Below are positions 1-5,887 of a stretch of 20,375 nucleotides of DNA, piece after piece. The position numbers and the translations under genes were made by a program. Position 1 is the stretch's first letter. Each line of letters begins with the position of its first letter. Where the stretch lies: assembly GCA_002491195.1 (NCBI GenBank), contig DKVL01000116.1, forward strand, positions 1 through 20,375, written 5' to 3'. Source of the stretch: Lachnospiraceae bacterium UBA7179 (lineage in GTDB: Bacteria > Bacillota > Clostridia > Lachnospirales > Lachnospiraceae). Under the pieces are notes generated by a model, which saw only the letters and a list, made by a program, of their open reading frames with translations, was not told the DNA's origin and made no database searches.

Positions 1-410
1 GAAGAAAACTGGTAAATGTCATTCCCCATAGGTGCGGTAAAACATTCTTTTTGTTCCCTTACGGTATTGGCCGCAAGGGAAACATATTCCTCTATGGTGT
101 CCTGCATTTCCACATTGACTACTTTGAAAAGCTCGCTGCCGTTATCAAGGTAGGTAAATGATGTGTTGATTTTATCATAGATCACCGGTCTTCCCTCCCA
201 AAAACGGCAACGAAATTCCTCAATCTCATTAGCGCACTTTGTCACGGCGAATACAAAAGAAAATGTAAAGGAATATCCCCGTTCTCTGATTCTTTGCAAA
301 AAATTGGTAATATCTAGTTCAAAGGTTACACAATACTGTGGCTGCACACTGTTTCTGAAAATCTGACAGTGCATCGCCCGATTCCATGTTGTTAAATCAA
401 TTTCTCTCAT
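1..410 (-). CDS. Chloramphenicol acetyltransferase-like protein, 3' end cut by window
   Basis: This is an open frame of about 136 residues that runs off the left edge. It begins MREIDLTTWNRAMHCQIF and continues through a segment reading TFELDIT, then FSFVFAVTKCANEIEEFR. That is the N-terminal pattern of the CatA-type chloramphenicol O-acetyltransferase family: early W and R, the Y-x-x-T-x-x-L-D-I-T strand, then the A-x-N-x-x-x-E-F-R helix. Family members transfer acetyl from acetyl-CoA to chloramphenicol, but many genomic relatives have no shown drug activity. The catalytic HHxxxDG motif would lie outside the window, so activity cannot be judged. The ATG at 408-410 follows AGGAGG with 8 nt spacing. 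It sits downstream of a GntR-FCD regulator gene and has its own strong promoter. Family call fairly sure; substrate unknown. Confidence 0.75.
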   Translation of the reverse strand, partial: MREIDLTTWNRAMHCQIFRNSVQPQYCVTFELDITNFLQRIRERGYSFTFSFVFAVTKCANEIEEFRCRFWEGRPVIYDKINTSFTYLDNGSELFKVVNVEMQDTIEEYVSLAANTVREQKECFTAPMGNDIYQFS

Positions 411-479
411 AAAATAGTCCTCCTGTCGTAATATGGGTAACTATGTGTTTTTTATCGTCGCATATTTTCCCTATTGGTT

Positions 480-524
480 ATTATATCTATATAATTGTAT
501 GATGTCAATATGTTGTATGATGTC
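480..524 (-). promoter_or_regulatory. Consensus sigma-A promoter with paired direct-repeat operator
   Basis: On the minus strand TTGACA (503-508) and TATAAT (480-485) are separated by exactly 17 bp, a perfect consensus. The 12-mer TTGTATGATGTC occurs twice on the plus strand, at 495-506 and 513-524, in direct orientation with an 18-bp period. The inner copy overlaps the -35 box. A promoter this strong with repeats on the -35 suggests tight repression. The adjacent GntR-FCD protein is the obvious candidate, by inference. Confidence 0.75.
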
Positions 525-531
525 TATAGAT

Positions 532-562
532 AAAAACAGAGAGCTTACGCATTTGTAAGCCC
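532..562 (-). terminator. Rho-independent terminator after the GntR-FCD gene
   Basis: Read on the minus strand, the stem GCTTAC (loop of 6) GTAAGC occupies 543-560 and is followed by TCTCTGTTTTT. It lies just past the regulator's stop codon and just before the promoter of the acetyltransferase-like gene, so it insulates the two transcripts. Confidence 0.7.
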
Positions 563-576
563 TGATCAATAGAAAA

Positions 577-1248
577 CTATTCTATTCCCAATTCCCGTAT
601 AGCGTGCATGATATGAATTTTCATGGCATTTTTTGCTCCCTCTGCATTTCTCTGCTCCAAAAAATCCATAATCATGCGGTGGTCGCCCACTGTATCTGCA
701 ACGGCTTTCTGGCTCATAGCCGATAGGGTAACGCCCTTTTCAATCGCTTGATAAAGAATGGGCATAAGCTGATTCATAAATTCATTATGCGTTGCCTGTG
801 CAATCGCCTTGTGGAATGAATGTTCATTGTCTGTGCGGTCCTGCCCGGATTTGATTTCCTGTTCAATCTTCTCACCAAAATCCAAAATCCTTTTTATTTC
901 TGCATCTGTACCTCGGATAGCTGCTAAATAAGCGGCTTCCGGCTCGAAAATCAGACGCATTTCGTAAAGGTCTCTTGCATTTACTTTTATATCCGATAGC
1001 TGCCCTAAATTGGACTGCTGCTCAAATGCCGCCTGAGTGACAAAAGTTCCTTTTCCCCTCTGTATTTCAAGCACATTATAAGCTACTAATATCCGTATGG
1101 CCTCTCTTAGGGTTGTCCGGCTGATATTCAATTCTTCTGATAATTCATTCTCGTTGGGCAATTTATCCCCAGCTGAAAAGCGTTTTTCTATTGTTATCAT
1201 AGACAATAGCGTATCTGCGATACTCTGTGAAAGCATTTTATTTTTCAT
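577..1248 (-). CDS. GntR-family transcriptional regulator, FCD subfamily
   Basis: A 223-residue protein, normal for the FadR/FCD group. Residues about 8-72 form the winged helix, with the classic GDKLPNENELSEELNISRTTLREAIRxL pattern and the wing RGKGTFV. Residues about 90-215 are the all-helical FCD sensor domain. It contains the spaced polar/His residues (NEHSFHKAI, VGDHRMIM, MKIHIMHAI) that in this family bind a metal and a carboxylate ligand. Such proteins usually repress a neighbouring operon until a small organic acid binds. The gene lies 97 nt upstream of the direct-repeat promoter of the acetyltransferase-like gene, so control of that gene is likely but inferred. The start at 1246-1248 follows an AAGGGG-like site. 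No clear promoter of its own is visible in the 45 nt before it. Confidence 0.92.
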   Translation of the reverse strand: MKNKMLSQSIADTLLSMITIEKRFSAGDKLPNENELSEELNISRTTLREAIRILVAYNVLEIQRGKGTFVTQAAFEQQSNLGQLSDIKVNARDLYEMRLIFEPEAAYLAAIRGTDAEIKRILDFGEKIEQEIKSGQDRTDNEHSFHKAIAQATHNEFMNQLMPILYQAIEKGVTLSAMSQKAVADTVGDHRMIMDFLEQRNAEGAKNAMKIHIMHAIRELGIE

Positions 1249-1293
1249 GGACTACATCCCCTTGTCTTTTTTTGATAGGATACTATGTGTGGC

Positions 1294-1761
1294 TTAATCG
1301 TAACGGTGCACATACATCCGCGACAGCTCCGGTTCCCCGTCGCCCTGCACCATGCACAGAAATTCCCAGCCGTACCGCTCATAGAACGATGTGTGGTCTG
1401 TCACCAAATACAGTGTATCGATTCCCCGCTCCTTCATATCTGTACAGACAGTGTTCAGCAAAGCCCCTGCCACACCGCGGCCTCTCTTCTGCTCTTCCGT
1501 GTACACAGCGCAGACATTCGGTGCAAGGTCTTTTCTGTCATGAAAATCATTTTCAATCACACCCATTCCGCCGATGATCTGATCCGCTTCCAGCGCAAGA
1601 TACCATTGCGGCACGGCACTCCTCATCATCAGACACTCCTCCATACTCTCCAGATACGCCTCCAGCGGGATTCCCCATTTCTCGTGAAACCACTGCGCTG
1701 CACGCTCCTTTAACTCCGGTCTGTCCACCAGCCGGATTATCTCATATAATTTTTGTTCCAT
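1294..1761 (-). CDS. GNAT family N-acetyltransferase
   Basis: A 155-residue single-domain GNAT. The acetyl-CoA pyrophosphate loop is visible as QKRGRGVAGALL at residues 91-102 (Q-x-x-G-x-G/A), preceded by the strand NVCAVYT. The C-terminal FYERYGWEF at 126-134 is the usual end of the domain. It acts in the cytosol and the substrate (amine or small molecule) cannot be read from sequence. Its first 25 nt overlap the end of the metallophosphoesterase gene in a different frame, which indicates translational coupling within one operon. No terminator is visible between its stop and the GntR gene 45 nt further on, so read-through is possible. Confidence 0.9.
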   Translation of the reverse strand: MEQKLYEIIRLVDRPELKERAAQWFHEKWGIPLEAYLESMEECLMMRSAVPQWYLALEADQIIGGMGVIENDFHDRKDLAPNVCAVYTEEQKRGRGVAGALLNTVCTDMKERGIDTLYLVTDHTSFYERYGWEFLCMVQGDGEPELSRMYVHRYD

Positions 1762-2636
1762 CTGCTCTCACTCCCTCCAAACAATTCCTCATGAGCCTTT
1801 TTCCAATAAATCTCCGGTATCTCCGGCCAGATGCATCTGCCAGTCGCCTGCTCGCACAACTCCATCGCCTTGCCAAGCATCTTTCCAAGGGAGACTGTAC
1901 CCCCTGTCAGGATCCGCTCTATTCCCAGTGTCCAGAATGGCGCGATCCCATATAACCCTTTCTCCCGCATCTCCTGTATCATCTGCCCGACATCATACTC
2001 CAGCCCGATAAACTCAGGCTTCCACTCCCGATCGTCACTGTGCAGAATCATACAATATGCCTTCGCGATTCCGTTCTCCGTAAAGGACAGTCCAACAGAA
2101 CCCGGATTCCATACCACCTTGGAGTGCTCCGAGATATTCATTACTTTGTGCGTGTGACCGCACACAACATATTTTTCCCTGACTTCCGCCAGGATCTCCC
2201 CGTTGACGCTCCTCCCCTCGCGGATATCCTCCCGCACCTTTCGCGGTGAGCCGTGACAGATCCGGATATCCTCCATGCCGTCTATCTGAATACAATCCGT
2301 GATCGGCAGAGATGACAAAAAAGACAGATCCTCCTCCGATAACTGTTGATTGCCATAGCGTATCATTCCGACAGTACTCGGATAAGCGTCCCACTCCGGA
2401 TGCCCTTCTCCCAGGCCAGATAATTGATAATCTTCCTTGTTTCCCTTTATGATATAGCATGGCATATTCTTCTGCAGATCATACAATGTATCCATCACCT
2501 GCCTGATTCCGGGAAATTCTCCCACATAATCTCCCAGAAAACAATATGCATCGATGTTCTGCTTTTCCAGATATTCCATACATGTTTCCAGCGCAATGTG
2601 ATTCCCATGGATATCCGACAAGACTGCAATGTTCAT
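1737..2636 (-). CDS. Calcineurin-like metallophosphoesterase (YfcE/MJ0936-like phosphodiesterase group)
   Basis: A 299-residue protein with the ordered metal-binding motifs of the family: D8-x-H10 (SDIHGN), GDY at 35-37, GNKE at 65-68, HGS at 128-130, GHTH at 160-163 and NPGSVG at 177-182. Such enzymes hydrolyse phosphomono- or diesters with a two-metal centre; the physiological substrate is unknown. The third motif is normally GNHE and here reads GNKE, replacing a histidine that usually aids catalysis. The roughly 100 residues after the core (about 190-299) form a C-terminal extension with no domain I recognise. The start at 2634-2636 has AGGAGG 8 nt upstream. It lies 80 nt downstream of the HD-domain gene and overlaps the GNAT gene by 25 nt. 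Confidence 0.9.
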   Translation of the reverse strand: MNIAVLSDIHGNHIALETCMEYLEKQNIDAYCFLGDYVGEFPGIRQVMDTLYDLQKNMPCYIIKGNKEDYQLSGLGEGHPEWDAYPSTVGMIRYGNQQLSEEDLSFLSSLPITDCIQIDGMEDIRICHGSPRKVREDIREGRSVNGEILAEVREKYVVCGHTHKVMNISEHSKVVWNPGSVGLSFTENGIAKAYCMILHSDDREWKPEFIGLEYDVGQMIQEMREKGLYGIAPFWTLGIERILTGGTVSLGKMLGKAMELCEQATGRCIWPEIPEIYWKKAHEELFGGSESRWNKNYMR

Positions 2637-2716
2637 GGCATTTTCCTCCTACGTTGTTGTTTGATGAGCCAATTGAATAAGTGGTAACATCTGTTATGAG
2701 AGTATTCCGTTTTCAT

Positions 2717-3322
2717 TCAGATCAAATCCGCCGAGGAATTCTCTAACACATTCGGCAGCAGTGTATAGATATTACAGCCACACAATTCATCGAAATGTTT
2801 TTTCAGCATCATAAATGCCTTCCACTTGTCTATCGTAAAATCCGGCAAACCATGTCTCAATGCGACATCGACCAGCCTTTTCTCCATAATACAGGCGCCA
2901 TCTGGCAGAGAAATAGCATCGCACAATTGTATCAGAAGGTCATAATCCGTGTACTCCCTATGTTCCAGAAAATCCTGCAGAAATTCTTTCTGTGCAGATG
3001 TACAGTCATATGTTCCAATATATGTATTTACATCCTTAATCGGAAAAGAATGTGTCAGACAAATGTGCGCCAATTCCACCTGTTCAATGCTCATCATATA
3101 GTCGTATCCATCAAAAATATGCAGGATTCCTTTCACGCCTGCCCTTCGCCCAATATCGTGCATCAATCCCATGACATAGGCTTGTTCACTGTCCATTATT
3201 TTCGTTTTTTCTGCGATCAGCATCGCATTCTTTGCAACGGATCTGCTGTGCTGCTCCCATGGACCGGGAAATAAAACCACAGCTTTTTTTAATTCTTCCT
3301 GTGCCTCGCTAACTTCAAGCAT
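2717..3322 (-). CDS. HD-domain phosphohydrolase
   Basis: A 201-residue protein with the HD metal-ligand series: H25 (WEQHSRSVA), H55-D56 (GLMHDIGRR) and D135 (LIQLCDAIS), with H91 (LTHSFP) also suitably placed. This matches the small HD/YqeK-like hydrolases that cleave nucleotides or other phosphate compounds. The exact substrate cannot be inferred. The ATG at 3320-3322 has GGAGGAG about 6 nt upstream. It sits between the MerR-methyltransferase gene (71 nt upstream) and the metallophosphoesterase gene (80 nt downstream), all in one direction, so co-transcription is likely. A CAGTTC/GAACTG stem lies in the 5' gap near 3350-3375 but has no T-tract. Confidence 0.85.
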   Translation of the reverse strand: MLEVSEAQEELKKAVVLFPGPWEQHSRSVAKNAMLIAEKTKIMDSEQAYVMGLMHDIGRRAGVKGILHIFDGYDYMMSIEQVELAHICLTHSFPIKDVNTYIGTYDCTSAQKEFLQDFLEHREYTDYDLLIQLCDAISLPDGACIMEKRLVDVALRHGLPDFTIDKWKAFMMLKKHFDELCGCNIYTLLPNVLENSSADLI

Positions 3323-3393
3323 TTCAGCTCCTCCATCGTTTCTGTTGTTGCAGTTCAGCCTTGCGGAACTGTAACCTTTTATGTTCTTATATG

Positions 3394-4671
3394 CTATTCG
3401 CCGTCATTGCTATGATAACACTGGCAAAGCGGCGCGTATGTCACAATCTCAATCGCTCCCTGTTCCGCAATTTTCTGATTGACTTTCCGGATTACTTCTT
3501 TCCACATAGAGGCATTTGCTGTATACTCCTTTGGGTAATGTTTTTCGATATACCCAGTCAGCACTTTCGCATCCGTGATACCTGTCAGATTGTTCTGGAA
3601 AACGTCATGCCTGACACTGGCAAAATGCGCATGTAGTTTCTCCTCCAGCCGTTTCCTCCTGCTCTCCTGATTCGCTGTCAGTTCTGTATAATCCACGCCA
3701 GCATCGATACTTGCGAACAATCGGTTTACTTCCTCCATGAATCCGTAGGAACTGTATGTCGAGAGCATAAAGCCGTCTTTATCCAATACACTTTTTGCCT
3801 TTTCCATCAGTGCATCCTTGTCCACAATAAAATCCCACAGGTGATTGGCGACAATCCGGTCATATTTTTCACGCCGTGTCTCCGTACAACCATGTCCAGA
3901 ATCACCCTGCGCATCGCCAACAGGACGCTCTGATAATGCACTTTCTCTGCATCGGCAGGTACATGGGAAATCATGCTCCAGATCCTGCCGCAGAAAAACA
4001 AACTTTACATCCTTTTGCAGAAACTTTTTATTTTCCTGATAAAAATGTTCCAGAAAATCGATTGCTGAGTTTAACTTTTCGACAGCCGTGATTATTACAC
4101 CCTCTGGTATTCTTGTCCAGTTCCTGATCCACAGATTTCCGTGCGCGCATCCTATATCCAGTATCGCGGCGCCGGAATGAACCTGCAGTTTGTCGTATAC
4201 CCACTGAAACCAGTTCTGCTGATTCTGGGAATATGTCTCATAGAGCCCATAGCGGTAATCAAATGGTGTTTCCAGGTCTTTCACATGCAGGATATCCAGC
4301 ACAGACTCCATATTTTCACGCTCGTTCTCTGTTTCGCTGCATGCAAAAAGCGCATCCTCCAGAGATGCGATCACTTGATTGATCTGATTCCTTTTCTGCT
4401 CCAGTAACAGTTTCTGCCGCCATAGAATCTCTGAGACTGAATCCTCACTCTGACTCTCGATCATGTGATCAATCTGCTTCAAAGATAATCCAGCATACTG
4501 CAACAGTTTTATCTTTTGCAGCTGCAATGCCGAACGACTGTCATATAACCGATAGCCGCTCTCCGTATAGGAGACCGGCTTTAGCAGACCCTTTTTATCA
4601 TAGTAACGAATTGTTCTCGAGGAGACTCCTGCCAGCCCGGCAAGCTCTCCTGCTGTGTATCTTTCTTCCAT
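3394..4671 (-). CDS. MerR-family regulator fused to a SAM-dependent methyltransferase
   Basis: A 425-residue protein if translation starts at 4671 (ATG with GGGAG 9 nt upstream). An upstream in-frame GTG at 4716 has no such site. Residues 1-75 are a MerR winged helix (YTAGELAGLAGVSSRTIRYYDKKGLL). Residues 76-112 form the dimerisation coiled coil. Residues about 130-425 form a class I methyltransferase with motif I ILDIGCAHGNL at 170-180 and a later YDRIVANHLWDF segment. In known fusions of this kind a MerR DNA-binding head carries a ligand-responsive or catalytic tail; the methyl acceptor here is unknown. Residues about 236-269 are a hydrophilic, Cys-rich insert (CTCRCRES) that looks foreign to the fold. 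Its own promoter carries a MerR-type dyad, so autoregulation is likely. Confidence 0.88.
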   Translation of the reverse strand: MEERYTAGELAGLAGVSSRTIRYYDKKGLLKPVSYTESGYRLYDSRSALQLQKIKLLQYAGLSLKQIDHMIESQSEDSVSEILWRQKLLLEQKRNQINQVIASLEDALFACSETENERENMESVLDILHVKDLETPFDYRYGLYETYSQNQQNWFQWVYDKLQVHSGAAILDIGCAHGNLWIRNWTRIPEGVIITAVEKLNSAIDFLEHFYQENKKFLQKDVKFVFLRQDLEHDFPCTCRCRESALSERPVGDAQGDSGHGCTETRREKYDRIVANHLWDFIVDKDALMEKAKSVLDKDGFMLSTYSSYGFMEEVNRLFASIDAGVDYTELTANQESRRKRLEEKLHAHFASVRHDVFQNNLTGITDAKVLTGYIEKHYPKEYTANASMWKEVIRKVNQKIAEQGAIEIVTYAPLCQCYHSNDGE

Positions 4672-4720
4672 GGCATCGCGCTCCCTATCGCAAAGACTGC
4701 CCCCTTTTAAAAACACGCCT

Positions 4721-4751
4721 TTTATCAGAAGTAAAGGGCACTTCTGATAAA
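4721..4751 (-). other. 12-bp perfect inverted repeat in the leader of the MerR-methyltransferase gene
   Basis: TTTATCAGAAGT (4721-4732) and ACTTCTGATAAA (4740-4751) are exact inverted copies with a 7-nt loop. Placed just after the -10 box, the hairpin would form at or very near the 5' end of the mRNA. It could stabilise the message or act as a second protein-binding dyad. There is no T-tract, so it is not a simple terminator. Confidence 0.7.
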
Positions 4752-4755
4752 TTAT

Positions 4756-4786
4756 ATTATAAAGGTTGACGTAGCGTCAATGTCAA
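4756..4786 (-). promoter_or_regulatory. MerR-type promoter with 19-bp spacer and central dyad
   Basis: On the minus strand TTGACA (4781-4786) and TATAAT (4756-4761) are 19 bp apart instead of 17. The spacer holds the perfect dyad TTGACG-TAG-CGTCAA (plus-strand coordinates 4766-4780). A long spacer with an internal dyad is the hallmark of promoters activated by MerR proteins, which untwist the DNA to realign the two boxes. It drives the MerR-methyltransferase fusion and probably the genes after it. Confidence 0.85.
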
Positions 4787-4789
4787 GTA

Positions 4790-5016
4790 CTTTCAGAAAC
4801 AGAATAAACGCATGAATAGAAATGTAGGCTGAAAAAGCCACTTTATTGTGAAATTTCACATTAACAGTTTGACCAAATATTGATTTTCTCACTTAAATAA
4901 TATTCTTTATTGGCATTTTAGTCAGGAATAGCAAATATATGTTCACACATTTATTGCCAAATATTCAGAGTAAATTTACTATATTTTCATTCATGCGTTT
5001 ATTCTGCTTTCAGAAA
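4790..5016. mobile_element. MITE-like element with terminal inverted repeats and 10-bp target duplication
   Basis: CAGAATAAACGCATGAAT at 4800-4817 recurs as its exact reverse complement at 4989-5006. Allowing three mismatches the repeat extends to 28 bp (4800-4827 and 4979-5006). Both ends are flanked by the same 10-mer in direct orientation, CTTTCAGAAA, at 4790-4799 and 5007-5016. The 207-bp body is AT-rich and encodes no protein. It contains a perfect 14-bp palindrome TGTGAAATTTCACA at 4847-4860. This is the structure expected of a non-autonomous transposon (MITE) moved by a transposase elsewhere in the genome. It sits 3 bp beyond the -35 box of the MerR promoter. The flanking 10-mer is itself nearly palindromic, so part of it could belong to the element. 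Confidence 0.75.
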
Positions 5017-5083
5017 GATCATATCAAATAAGATAATATAAAATTTTTATGCAAAATATTGTAGATTTTTCCGAAAAAATGTG

Positions 5084-5089
5084 TATAAT
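5084..5089 (+). promoter_or_regulatory. Probable -10 box for the hairpin RNA
   Basis: A perfect TATAAT preceded by TGTG. The -35 region is weak: TTGTAG at 5059-5064 gives a 19-bp spacer. Surrounding DNA is very AT-rich. Initiation would fall near 5096, just at the first hairpin of the RNA described next. Confidence 0.5.
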
Positions 5090-5095
5090 ATAAAT

Positions 5096-5223
5096 GGAGA
5101 TTCATATAATCTCTGAAAAATCATTTTTTATGGCCGACAAGGCCACTTATGAAAGGATAATTTGACCGACGAGGTCTCTCTGGTTTACCAGAGCAGGGTA
5201 CGGTTAGCACCGTATCCTTTTTT
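5096..5223 (+). ncRNA. Candidate structured small RNA upstream of a toxin remnant
   Basis: About 128 nt packed with five stem-loops: GAGATT/AATCTC (5097-5113), TGGCC/GGCCA (5131-5145), GACC/GGTC (5164-5176), CTCTGG/CCAGAG (5178-5193) and a final terminator stem. Hairpins two and three are related copies (GGCCGACAAGGCC and GACCGACGAGGTC). They differ by a compensated G-C to A-T pair and one loop change, and their loops start 32 nt apart. This base-pair covariation argues for a real RNA. Promoter, repeated hairpins, terminator and then a MazF-fold toxin gene is the layout of type III toxin-antitoxin loci, where the RNA repeats are the antitoxin. A leader or riboswitch for the downstream gene is the alternative. 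I do not recognise the family. Confidence 0.6.
5196..5223 (+). terminator. Strong rho-independent terminator ending the small RNA
   Basis: The stem GGGTACGGT / ACCGTATCC (5196-5204 and 5209-5217, one G-T pair) has a TAGC loop and is followed by six T. It lies about 120 nt before the toxin remnant's start codon, so it would end most transcripts before that gene. Confidence 0.85.
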
Positions 5224-5346
5224 ATGCACAGCTCCATGCAGAAAAAACATCCCGCCAAGGCGCACCGAATAGGGTAACGATCACTGATCACTCCCCATTC
5301 GACTTCACATATACACATTCAAGATCTACTAAGGAGAACTACCATA

Positions 5347-5881
5347 TTGAACGAATACTTAAAAATGCAAAATAAAACAAACGAGGCAATCATCCAGAAC
5401 TCATTCAGCTCCGACGAACTTAATCGCTTTTCCAAATCGGACTATCGCTGGGCTGATAATAAATCGAAACCTTTTCGCCGCAGACCTGTGAAAAAGGGGG
5501 AAATCTATCAGTTTGAGTTCGGGAAAAATTATATTCCAGAGATGTCTTATGAACATCGAGGGATTGTGATTGGCGTAAGGCAAAAACTGCTTTATGTTCT
5601 CCCAATCTTTTCCTATGATTCCCACAAACATCCAGATATTTACCATCCTGACGATTATCCACATTCCAAAAGTGATATGTCCTGCTGAAAAGTAGTGACT
5701 TTCCATTCATCACGCATGATTCCATTTTAAAATTGAATGACATTAGGACTGTCAGCATCAACAGAATATGCAGGTCATTGTATCTTTGAATGAACAGCTC
5801 AAAGCAGTTACAGAAGACAAGAAAGCACTAGAATCCACAATTGAACAACTCAAAGCAGAACAAACTCTCTCGAAAAACTAA
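5347..5881 (+). pseudogene. PemK/MazF-like toxin gene, broken by frameshifts
   Basis: The first 113 codons run from a TTG at 5347 (AGGAG 10 nt upstream; an in-frame ATG follows at 5365) to a stop at 5686-5688. They contain KKGEIYQFEFGKNYIPEMSY and HRGIVIGV, the N-terminal strands of the PemK/MazF endoribonuclease fold. Reading on in another frame from 5682 gives LLKSSDFPF, then HDSILKLNDIRTVSINRI. This is the conserved C-terminal half (D-S-x-x-x-x-x-x-I-R-T-V-x-x-x-R-I). A single missing T near 5680 explains the shift. From 5768 a third frame encodes a heptad-like tail (VSLNEQLKAVTEDKKALEST) ending at 5881, so a second lesion or deletion is also present. No protein antitoxin is adjacent; the RNA upstream is the candidate. 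A sequencing error could mimic the first shift, but hardly both. Confidence 0.75.
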
Positions 5882-5887
5882 TTGTCC

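Noticed and set aside
4672..4716. GTG start at 4716 for the MerR-methyltransferase
   Set aside because: It has no ribosome binding site, and the added residues precede the conserved MerR start; ATG 4671 has a good site.
5096..5223. Guanidine-II (mini-ykkC) riboswitch for the paired hairpins
   Set aside because: That class has ACGR loops in both hairpins with symmetrical stems; here the loops are GACAA and GACGA, and the gene is not a guanidine exporter.
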